From NCBI GenBank assembly GCA_964523005.1, contig CAZFZL010000099.1, positions 1 to 5,762 on the forward strand: 5,762 nt of DNA, given 5' to 3'. The translations under genes and the position numbers were made by a program. Shown here piece after piece: positions 1 through 5,289 of this stretch. This DNA comes from UMGS1307 sp964523005. GTDB lineage: Bacteria > Bacillota > Clostridia > Oscillospirales > CAG-382. Below the pieces are notes generated by a model. It was not told the origin of the DNA and ran no database searches. It saw nothing but the letters and a program-made list of their open reading frames with translations. Position 1 is the first letter of the stretch, and each line of letters opens with the position of its first letter.

Positions 1-728
1 GCGCAAATGCCCTTAACAGTCCTTGCCGGTATTGAAGCTGCACGCAGCATTTGTACGCAGAGCGCAGCAAAGCCGCGGCTTGTTGCCACCTTTGCGGAAA
101 GCACCTTCTCTACATCTGCGCTTTGCGGGTCGCTGTCTGGCCAATGGTACATATTTGTACACATCCAGTTATATATAGCTCGTGCGGCGTCGTATGTATC
201 AAGCTCGCCGACTATGGACGCTGTTATATTTGCGACACTGCTCACTGATGAAAAAAAAGAGTAATACTTCATTGCCTGCGATGAACCGTCTGCCTGTTCG
301 CGCAGATTTGTGTTGTTGTTGAGTGTATCGGACGCGGCAAAATAGTAATTATGGCCGCTGACAGTCAATTTCATGGAAACCGGCAGCAGCGGAGCGTAGG
401 ATGACGATTCAATAGCCGCATATGATAAAACGGTGAAATATTCCCCATCAGCCATTTCCGGAAGCGTCATTCTGGCGCGTTTCCTGTCAACATCGGTAAC
501 AGCGCTTGCCGAATACACTTTTGCACCATACAAATAAAGAAGAAACTTTCCGCACATGTCAGTGTCCGCGATGTCACCTATCGTAAGGGTGCTGCCCGAA
601 ATGGAGATATATAACGGTTGCCCGGGATCAGATGATAAGACGAGCTTTTGCGACATTGCCGAGACGTCTTTTGTGCATACCGCGCAAAGAATGATCGAAC
701 ATATTAGAACAGTGAAAAACTTTTTCAT
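1..728 (-). CDS. Secreted transglutaminase-like domain protein, catalytic Cys replaced by Ser (C-terminus beyond left edge)
   Basis: An open frame runs from ATG at 728-726 to the left edge without a stop (242 full codons), so the gene is 3'-partial. The start is supported by AAGGAG at 744-739, 10 nt upstream, and by a near-consensus promoter further up. Residues 1-24 (MKKFFTVLICSIILCAVC... ending VSA) form a Sec signal peptide, probably cut after Ala24; no proper lipobox is seen. Residues about 25-160 are an unrecognised, probably beta-rich domain. From about residue 177 the protein matches the transglutaminase/protease-like fold: YDAARAIYNWMCTNM, then VLSAKVATSRGFAAL (209-223), then LRAASIPARTVKG (228-240). 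In active family members the pattern is K-x-G-x-C-x-x-F/Y-A, with the Cys 12 residues before the Arg of LLRAxGIPAR. Here that position is Ser217, and the Gly is Ala215. The His and Asp of the triad would lie outside the window. Known family members act on peptides or cell-wall proteins outside the cell; this one may be a non-catalytic binding version. Fold assignment is confident, function is not. Confidence 0.82.
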   Translation of the reverse strand, partial: MKKFFTVLICSIILCAVCTKDVSAMSQKLVLSSDPGQPLYISISGSTLTIGDIADTDMCGKFLLYLYGAKVYSASAVTDVDRKRARMTLPEMADGEYFTVLSYAAIESSSYAPLLPVSMKLTVSGHNYYFAASDTLNNNTNLREQADGSSQAMKYYSFFSSVSSVANITASIVGELDTYDAARAIYNWMCTNMYHWPDSDPQSADVEKVLSAKVATSRGFAALCVQMLRAASIPARTVKGIC

Positions 729-738
729 TTGTTCGACG

Positions 739-744
739 CTCCTT
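739..744 (-). promoter_or_regulatory. Ribosome binding site of the transglutaminase-like gene
   Basis: AAGGAG read on the minus strand, 10 nt before the ATG at 728-726. It fixes this ATG as the start; the next in-frame ATG (codon 25) would remove the signal peptide. Confidence 0.75.
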
Positions 745-775
745 TTCAGCACGGTTTCAGAAAATAGTGTATTAC

Positions 776-804
776 AGGATAACATAAAACGCACTTTATG
801 TCAA
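776..804 (-). promoter_or_regulatory. Sigma-A-type promoter of the transglutaminase-like gene
   Basis: On the minus strand a perfect -35 TTGACA (804-799) is followed after 17 nt by TATCCT (781-776). A TG one base upstream of the -10 makes it an extended -10. Transcription would start near 769, giving a leader of about 40 nt before the ATG at 728. Box sequences and spacing are read directly; promoter activity is inferred. Confidence 0.78.
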
Positions 805-906
805 GTTTACACCATACGTTTTCATAATCAAAGTCGAAAAATGCCGTATATTCGTGTTTGTTTTTCCTATTTATTCATTGCTTAGCCCCTTATTTCGCGC
901 AATAAG

Positions 907-924
907 CAAACATATACAAACATA
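907..924. repeat. Two tandem copies of CAAACATA, 10 bp apart
   Basis: CAAACATA occurs at 907-914 and again at 917-924, separated by TA, so the copies lie one helical turn apart. The pair lies between the two divergent promoters, about 45 bp upstream of the metY -35 box, and is followed by an A-rich tract (about 935-957) that could act as an UP element. It could be a regulator binding site, but the region is AT-rich and chance is a real alternative. Confidence 0.3.
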
Positions 925-968
925 ATGATTCATCAAAGAAAAAAAACAAAAAAGAATCAACGTTTTTG

Positions 969-997
969 TTGAGTTTTTAAACAAAATATGATATGCT
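969..997 (+). promoter_or_regulatory. Sigma-A-type promoter of metY
   Basis: TTGAGT (969-974), a 17-nt spacer, then TATGCT (992-997) preceded by TGA, i.e. an extended -10. The predicted start near 1004 leaves a leader of about 70 nt. No SAM riboswitch, T-box or other recognisable methionine-responsive leader fits in that length, so any control is probably by a DNA-binding regulator. Confidence 0.65.
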
Positions 998-1061
998 GTT
1001 GTATTAGACGGAAATGTAAGCGCATAATCCGAAAAGAGTAAACAACATTTTTATATAAACC

Positions 1062-1066
1062 GGAGG
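1062..1066 (+). promoter_or_regulatory. Ribosome binding site of metY
   Basis: GGAGG followed 7 nt later by ATG at 1074; it supports this start over later in-frame ATGs. Confidence 0.8.
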
Positions 1067-1073
1067 AAACGCA

Positions 1074-2339
1074 ATGAGAGATGAAACAAAATGCCTGCAT
1101 TCGGGCTATCATCCTAAAAATTCTGAGCCGCGGGTAATGCCGATAGTACAAAGTACAACATATGTCTACGATTCGACGGAGGAAGTGGCCGCCGTGTTTG
1201 ATGATCCCACGAAGTCGCTGATCTATTCGCGCTTCGCGAACCCGACAGTTATGGCTGTCGAAGAAAAAATATCCGAGCTTGAAGGCGGCGTCGGCGCGAT
1301 GTGCACAACGTCCGGTCAGGCCGCTTCCCTGCTTTCCGTACTCAACATATGCCAGTCAGGCGACAGTATAATCAGCACGTCGGAAATATACGGCGGTACG
1401 TTCAACCTGTTCTCATTCACCTTCAAAAAGATGGGCATCGAATGTATATTCATAAATAAAAACGCGAGCGACGATGAGATCGACGCAATGTTCAAACCCA
1501 ACACGAAAGCCGTTTTCGGCGAGACGATAGCGAACCCGGCGCTGACTGTGTTCGACATATCGCGCTTCGCGGCGATCGCTCACAGACACGGTGTTCCGCT
1601 GATAATCGACAACACCTTCGCAACTCCTATCCTCTGCAAGCCTTTTGAATTCGGCGCGGACATCATTATCCATTCCACAACGAAATACATGGACGGCCAC
1701 GCCGTTCAGGTCGGCGGAGTTATAGTCGACAGCGGTAAATTTGACTGGTCGAACGGCAATTTCCCGTGCATGACGGAACCGGATGAATCCTATCACGGAC
1801 TTTCATATACGAAATCGTACGGAAAAGCCGCTTATATTATCAAAGCAAGGATGCAGCTGATGCGTGATTTCGGAGTATATCCGGCAGCAAACTCGGCGTT
1901 CCTGCTCAATCTCGGTCTCGAAACGCTCGCAATACGAATGAAGCGCTACTGCGAAAACGCATTGATCGTGGCGAATTATCTGAAGGACTGCGATAAGGTC
2001 GAGAGCATAAAATATCCCGGACTTGAAAGCGACAGCTGTCACGCTCTCGCGCAGAAATATCTAAAGGGCTCAAGCGGCGTTATATCGTTCGTAATCAAGG
2101 GCGGAAGAACGAACGCGATGAAGTTCATGAATTCGCTCAAGCTTGCTTCAAACGAAGTACACGTCGCCGACATACGCACCTGTGTACTGCATCCGGCAAG
2201 TGAAACTCACCGTCAGCTTTCCGACGAACAGCTCGCCGCCGCCGGAATAAATGGCGGAATGGTACGCTTTTCGGTCGGGCTGGAGAACGTGGAGGACATC
2301 CTCGACGACATCAAGCAGGCGTTTGATGCGATAGACTGA
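1074..2339 (+). CDS. metY: O-acetylhomoserine sulfhydrylase (O-acetylhomoserine aminocarboxypropyltransferase)
   Basis: Cytoplasmic PLP enzyme of the Cys/Met metabolism family. It joins O-acetylhomoserine with sulfide (or methanethiol) to give homocysteine (or methionine) plus acetate. The 421-aa length is close to the usual 420-430 for MetY and longer than cystathionine gamma-synthase or methionine gamma-lyase (about 380-400). Visible family landmarks: YSRFANPT (51-58; Tyr51 and Arg53 contact the phosphate of the partner subunit's PLP), SGQAA (80-84, phosphate loop), EIYGGTFNLF (Tyr106 stacks on PLP), FGETIANP (148-155), LIIDNTFATP (Asp179 binds the pyridine nitrogen), HSTTKYMDGHA (Lys204 is the Schiff-base lysine), GKFDW and TEPDESYHGL (MetY-type insertion), LHPASETHRQL and VRFSVGLEN near the C-terminus. 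All core residues are intact, so it should be active. The ATG has GGAGG 7 nt upstream (1062-1066). The gene stands alone with its own promoter and terminator. Substrate choice within the family (acetyl- versus succinyl- or phosphohomoserine) is inferred from overall resemblance. Confidence 0.93.
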   Translation: MRDETKCLHSGYHPKNSEPRVMPIVQSTTYVYDSTEEVAAVFDDPTKSLIYSRFANPTVMAVEEKISELEGGVGAMCTTSGQAASLLSVLNICQSGDSIISTSEIYGGTFNLFSFTFKKMGIECIFINKNASDDEIDAMFKPNTKAVFGETIANPALTVFDISRFAAIAHRHGVPLIIDNTFATPILCKPFEFGADIIIHSTTKYMDGHAVQVGGVIVDSGKFDWSNGNFPCMTEPDESYHGLSYTKSYGKAAYIIKARMQLMRDFGVYPAANSAFLLNLGLETLAIRMKRYCENALIVANYLKDCDKVESIKYPGLESDSCHALAQKYLKGSSGVISFVIKGGRTNAMKFMNSLKLASNEVHVADIRTCVLHPASETHRQLSDEQLAAAGINGGMVRFSVGLENVEDILDDIKQAFDAID

Positions 2340-2357
2340 CAAAACAAAACACACGAC

Positions 2358-2402
2358 AAAACAATAACTCGCCGCATCCTTTTACGGATGCGACGTTGTT
2401 TT
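2358..2402 (+). terminator. Rho-independent terminator after metY
   Basis: CGCATCC (2373-2379) pairs perfectly with GGATGCG (2386-2392) around a 6-nt loop TTTTAC. The flanks AAAACAA (2358-2364) and TTGTTTT (2396-2402) are also complementary and supply the U-rich tail. It begins 19 nt after the metY stop. The upstream A-tract would give a weaker signal on the other strand. Confidence 0.8.
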
Positions 2403-2409
2403 ATGTGTG

Positions 2410-2511
2410 GTGCTTATCCTTTTTTCGATGTCTGTCTTGTTGCTTTCATACAGGTTGTATAAGCTTCACAGGCAGAATACACGGCACGATGCGTGTCAAG
2501 GCGATAAGCAT
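2410..2511. other. Possible folded three-way-junction element between convergent terminators
   Basis: TGCTTATC (2411-2418) is the exact complement of GATAAGCA (2503-2510), with a G-T pair extending it. Two further hairpins lie inside: GCTT..ATACA / TGTAT..AAGC (2442-2464, with a 2-nt bulge) and ACACG / CGTGT (2479-2483 / 2492-2496), or alternatively GGCACG-ATG-CGTGTC (2483-2497). Together they could fold as a closing helix with two arms. No known RNA family was recognised, no promoter was found for it and no coding frame is evident, so this may be untranslated junk between terminators. Confidence 0.22.
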
Positions 2512-2519
2512 ATAAAAGT

Positions 2520-2548
2520 GGAGCTGTCGCATTAAAAGCGACAGCTCC
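2520..2548 (-). terminator. Rho-independent terminator of the sigma/propeller operon
   Basis: A perfect 11-bp stem: GGAGCTGTCGC (2520-2530) with GCGACAGCTCC (2538-2548) around a 7-nt loop. On the minus strand it starts 24 nt after the TAA of the propeller gene and is followed by ACTTTTATA, a U-rich tail. There is no T-run on the plus-strand side, so it acts on the minus strand. Confidence 0.82.
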
Positions 2549-2572
2549 TAAGAAAAACATGAAGACCGTTTT

Positions 2573-4483
2573 TTAGTTGAGCCAAAGGGCGTCGGATTCA
2601 GTATAGCTGTTCATACTGTATGACAGGATGCTTGCGCCGCCTATGACGTACAGATAATCCCCAATGAACAGACCGCGCACATTCCAATCCGATATACCGT
2701 CGAGCGGCATTACGGTTTCCTTCTTGAATCCGCCTTCGTCAGTATAAGAATAAACGTAGTATGCGTATGTGTTGTCGCTCCCGTATGCCAGAAACGCGAT
2801 AATATTTTTCGATGAATCGATGAGAATCGCCTTGTGATTGTACTCGGCGGGACTGTAATATACGCCGTTGAGTACGCTTTTCGCGATCTCCGTCACGTCG
2901 GTCTTGTCGGATGTGTCAAACATCGAAAGCTTGAGCGTTTCGCCCCAGCTGCCGTTGTTCGCATCCCTGCCAAAGCCGAAGAGCCTTCCATCGGAGAACA
3001 CATGGAGATATTCCGAGAAGCCCGGTATTTTCAGAGCGCTGAGCACGGTCGGGTTTGCCGGATCAGTGAGATCAACGGTGAAGAGCGGATCGGTCATTCT
3101 GTACGTCACGAAATACGCGACATTTCCGTCGAAGCGGACCGAATATATCGATTCGTCAGGCGCGATATTTTCAAGAGCGCCGATCACATTGAGCTGCTTG
3201 TCGAGTGTATACAATGCGTTTGTGGTTACAGTGCCGTGGACGGTCGTGACGATTCGGAACGTCCCGTTGTATTCGTCCATCGAGAACTGGTTCAGGATTG
3301 TCCCCTTTACGCTGCCCTGAGCAGTGTACGTCACATTGCCGTCATCTACCGTAAGGCAGTGCAGATTTGTCGTGCTGTAGTTGTCGTTTGTCCAAGTGGC
3401 GTATGATGCAATATATATTGCATTAGTGCTCATGTAAAGCGTTGAGCCGCAGCCGAGAAGCGCCTGCCCCGAAACAAAGCTCACATCACCGCTTATATCA
3501 ATTCCGCTTATGAACAGATATGTCCGCCACCACCCGAAGCCGTAGAACGACGACTCAGGTTCACCGCAGAAATGTATATCCTCCGGCGTAAGATACGACG
3601 TTTTGCCGCCGATGGTGTATGACGGGATGTACGTCGAGATGTCCGTTTCTTTGACGTCGGGGGGCGATATTGTGTCGTTGGTGAGCAGATACAGCTTATC
3701 GCCTATGAGCCTTGACGTTTGATAAGCGCCGTCCTGCTCGTATGAATTGACGAGCACCGGCGATTCGCGTGACGAAATATCGTAGACGTCAACCTTTACT
3801 CCGCTCAAAGAAAAGCCAAAAGCGCCAGTACAGCAGCCGTTACTGTCATAATATACTTCGCTATAATATAATGGTCCGTCCAGATATTTGCTATAATAAG
3901 AGTCGAATTGCTCCATGATGTTGTTTATAACAATGAGCCTTTCGCCGTAAATGAACATTTCCACAGCGTCATACTGCACGTCGTCAAGCGCCGTATGCGC
4001 CGGTATTTTCGATACGAGCGCAAGAGCGCCGCTGTTCGCCGAGACAATGTATATATAATCGGAGGAAAGCGCGTATATATACTTGCCGTCTGTCTTGACC
4101 ACGTCGGCTTCATCAACACCGACGACCTGCAAATTCGTCGAAGAATATTCCTCATCATTTTTTTCGGTTGCGGAACTGTTTTTTAGCTCAGCATCAGTTT
4201 CTACAAAATCACCGGTGACGCCATAATACAGTTGAACATCCGAATACTTCGCGGCGAGCTTTTTTATACCTGCGTACACCTCGGCATAGGATGTGTACTG
4301 CTGTGTGATTTTATTACTGCCGCTTACTGCGTTGTTATAATCCCCCACGAGCGGTTGAAGTGCAACGCACACGATCAGCAACAGACAAAGCGAAGATACT
4401 GTGATGAGATTCGAGCGGACGCTGCGCCTGCGTTTGTCGCGTTTGACGAGCACGTCCTGCGCTATTTCAGCGGAAGTTTTCAT
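2573..4483 (-). CDS. Membrane-anchored beta-propeller domain protein (PF09826/COG4880 type), candidate sensor or anti-sigma partner
   Basis: 636 aa from ATG at 4483-4481 to TAA at 2575-2573. Residues 1-25 are a basic cytoplasmic tail (SAEIAQDVLVKRDKRRR), about 26-46 is one hydrophobic helix (LITVSSLCLLLIVCVAL), and the rest lies outside. About 60-92 is a mixed segment, and about 95-115 an acidic Ser/Glu-rich linker. Then comes the family hallmark TNLQVVGVDEADVVKTDG (116-133) followed by KYIYAL, which opens the C-terminal propeller, a family distantly related to WD40 repeats. Blade-like strands follow to the end (for example KIYGERLIVI-type and GRLFGFGRD segments, and YLYVIGGASILSY near the C-terminus). 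No catalytic residues are recognisable; such domains usually bind ligands or proteins. The start overlaps the sigma gene by 17 nt, indicating translational coupling. ATG 4495 and TTG 4504 are also in frame, but AAAGGG (4501-4496) lies too close to ATG 4495; it suits ATG 4483 better, though its 12-nt spacing is long. The anti-sigma role is inferred from gene order and topology; the propeller call is confident. Confidence 0.87.
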   Translation of the reverse strand: MKTSAEIAQDVLVKRDKRRRSVRSNLITVSSLCLLLIVCVALQPLVGDYNNAVSGSNKITQQYTSYAEVYAGIKKLAAKYSDVQLYYGVTGDFVETDAELKNSSATEKNDEEYSSTNLQVVGVDEADVVKTDGKYIYALSSDYIYIVSANSGALALVSKIPAHTALDDVQYDAVEMFIYGERLIVINNIMEQFDSYYSKYLDGPLYYSEVYYDSNGCCTGAFGFSLSGVKVDVYDISSRESPVLVNSYEQDGAYQTSRLIGDKLYLLTNDTISPPDVKETDISTYIPSYTIGGKTSYLTPEDIHFCGEPESSFYGFGWWRTYLFISGIDISGDVSFVSGQALLGCGSTLYMSTNAIYIASYATWTNDNYSTTNLHCLTVDDGNVTYTAQGSVKGTILNQFSMDEYNGTFRIVTTVHGTVTTNALYTLDKQLNVIGALENIAPDESIYSVRFDGNVAYFVTYRMTDPLFTVDLTDPANPTVLSALKIPGFSEYLHVFSDGRLFGFGRDANNGSWGETLKLSMFDTSDKTDVTEIAKSVLNGVYYSPAEYNHKAILIDSSKNIIAFLAYGSDNTYAYYVYSYTDEGGFKKETVMPLDGISDWNVRGLFIGDYLYVIGGASILSYSMNSYTESDALWLN

Positions 4484-5069
4484 AATCGTAGCCATCCCTT
4501 TCAAGAATCGTCTTCAGCGAGCGTTTTGCACGGAAGACAAGGTTTTCCGTCTGCTTTTTGCTTTTGCGCAGCACCCTTGCCGCGCACTGAACGTCCATCC
4601 CCTCAAAATAAAGCAGAAAAAGCACACGTTTGTAATCGCACCGCAGCTTCTCCATAGCGCTGTGCAGTATCCTGCTGCGCTCGTCGGAGATGAGCGAATG
4701 CTCGAGAGTTTCTTCGTCGCCCGGCGTTTCTTCGATATTGTCGAGGTCGACAGTACCGTGCCGTTCAATACGGCGCAGCTCGTCGATCGATCTGTTGGCG
4801 GCGATCTTATACAGATAGGTTTTTAAAGAAGCGTCCTGACGGAATTTTCCGATGGATGTTATGAGTTTCAGAAACGTATCGGACAGCACGTCTTCGGCAA
4901 CGGTGATGTTATGGACATAGCCGTTGATGAAATACAACAGACCGTCGTGGTAGAGCGCAACGATCTCTTCAAGCGCACTGTCGTCGCCTGAGCGGAAGCG
5001 TTTAAGAAGCGAAACGGAAATATCCTGTCCCGGCACGCTGCAGTCGTGTTTCGGACATTCGTTCTTCAT
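4467..5069 (-). CDS. ECF-family RNA polymerase sigma-70 factor
   Basis: 200 aa, the normal ECF size, with only regions 2 and 4. Region 2 spans about 26-102: ALEEIVALYHDGLLYFI, then AEDVLSDTFLKLI (2.2, binds the core enzyme), then FRQDASLKTYLYKIAANRSIDELRR (77-100 region; 2.3/2.4, melts and reads the -10). An acidic linker (about 108-128) leads to region 4 at about 132-187, with the helix-turn-helix FEGMDVQCAARVLRKSKKQTENLVFRAKRSL reading the -35; this KKQxxNL style is common in clostridial ECF factors. The N-terminus carries a small Cys/His cluster, C5-P-K-H-D-C10. The ATG is set by AAGGAG at 5081-5076, 6 nt upstream. The TGA stop (4469-4467) lies inside the next gene, so the two are co-translated. 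The target regulon is unknown, but self-activation is plausible from the upstream sequence. The family call is firm; the signal sensed is unknown. Confidence 0.93.
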   Translation of the reverse strand: MKNECPKHDCSVPGQDISVSLLKRFRSGDDSALEEIVALYHDGLLYFINGYVHNITVAEDVLSDTFLKLITSIGKFRQDASLKTYLYKIAANRSIDELRRIERHGTVDLDNIEETPGDEETLEHSLISDERSRILHSAMEKLRCDYKRVLFLLYFEGMDVQCAARVLRKSKKQTENLVFRAKRSLKTILERDGYDYENFR

Positions 5070-5075
5070 ATACGG

Positions 5076-5081
5076 CTCCTT
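5076..5081 (-). promoter_or_regulatory. Ribosome binding site of the ECF sigma gene
   Basis: AAGGAG on the minus strand with a 6-nt spacer to ATG 5069; an ideal site that fixes the start. Confidence 0.8.
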
Positions 5082-5096
5082 TTACCTTTCATATAT

Positions 5097-5125
5097 TTAG
5101 ACGCTGCCGACAGCAAAAACTCTCA
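5097..5125 (-). promoter_or_regulatory. Candidate ECF-type (autoregulatory) promoter of the sigma/propeller operon
   Basis: On the minus strand TGAGAG (5125-5120) is followed by TTTTT, a total spacer of 16 nt (5119-5104), then CGTCTAA (5103-5097). Known ECF promoters of Bacillus (SigM, SigV, SigX, SigW) look like TGAAAC, a T-rich stretch, a spacer of about 16, and CGTC or CGTA. The -10, spacer and T-tract fit well, but the usual AAC of the -35 is not present (GAG instead). Transcription would start near 5089, about 20 nt before the ATG and just upstream of the ribosome binding site. A weak sigma-A alternative exists further upstream (TTCATG, 17 nt, TATTAT, around 5165-5205). Confidence 0.38.
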
Positions 5126-5219
5126 CCTAAAAATGCGGTTCATGACAACAATATCGACAAAGCGCGATTATGTATATATAATATACTAAAAAGATTAAAA
5201 CATGAAGTTATAATCAAGA

Positions 5220-5276
5220 AATGCGCTCTGCTTGCGGATAACATCGGCAGATCCGATGACGAAAGCAGAGCGCATT
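5220..5276 (-). terminator. Long perfect hairpin, probable terminator of the gene on the right
   Basis: AATGCGCTCTGCTT (5220-5233) is the exact complement of AAGCAGAGCGCATT (5263-5276): a 14-bp stem. The 29-nt interior holds a second perfect stem, CATCGG (5242-5247) with CCGATG (5253-5258). It starts 13 nt after the TAG of the minus-strand gene ending at 5290, and on that strand is followed by a T-rich but interrupted stretch (TCTTGATTATAA). The nested stem makes it longer than a typical terminator; it may also shield the mRNA 3' end or separate the two transcripts. Confidence 0.6.
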
Positions 5277-5289
5277 ATATTCTGTTCGG

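Noticed and set aside
7..264. Open frame of 85 codons on the plus strand
   Set aside because: It lies opposite the transglutaminase-like gene, which has a signal peptide, promoter, ribosome binding site and family motifs; the plus frame has none of these.
556..885. Open frame of 109 codons on the plus strand
   Set aside because: It runs antisense through the start, ribosome binding site and promoter of the minus-strand gene and has no recognisable domain or ribosome binding site.
959..978. TCAAC/GTTGA hairpin followed by T-run as a terminator upstream of metY
   Set aside because: The stem is only 5 bp and AT-rich, its 3' arm overlaps the metY -35 box, and no plus-strand gene precedes it to be terminated.
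1004..1073. SAM riboswitch or T-box in the metY leader
   Set aside because: The leader of about 70 nt from the predicted start is too short, and no matching stems, anti-terminator or T-box sequence are visible.
1413..1796. Minus-strand open frame of 127 codons inside metY
   Set aside because: It is an antisense shadow of conserved MetY sequence, including the PLP-lysine region, with no domain of its own.
2834..3406. Plus-strand open frame of 190 codons opposite the propeller gene
   Set aside because: Arg/Val/Ile-rich composition typical of an antisense reading; no ribosome binding site or domain, and the minus strand encodes a recognised family.
4484..4504. Earlier starts (TTG 4504, ATG 4495) for the propeller protein
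   Set aside because: The purine-rich AAAGGG directly abuts ATG 4495 and so cannot serve it, and no site was seen ahead of the TTG. ATG 4483 is favoured, though only moderately.
4232..4826. Two overlapping plus-strand open frames opposite the sigma and propeller genes
   Set aside because: Both are antisense to the sigma region 4 and the sigma/propeller overlap, whose minus-strand products are clear family members.
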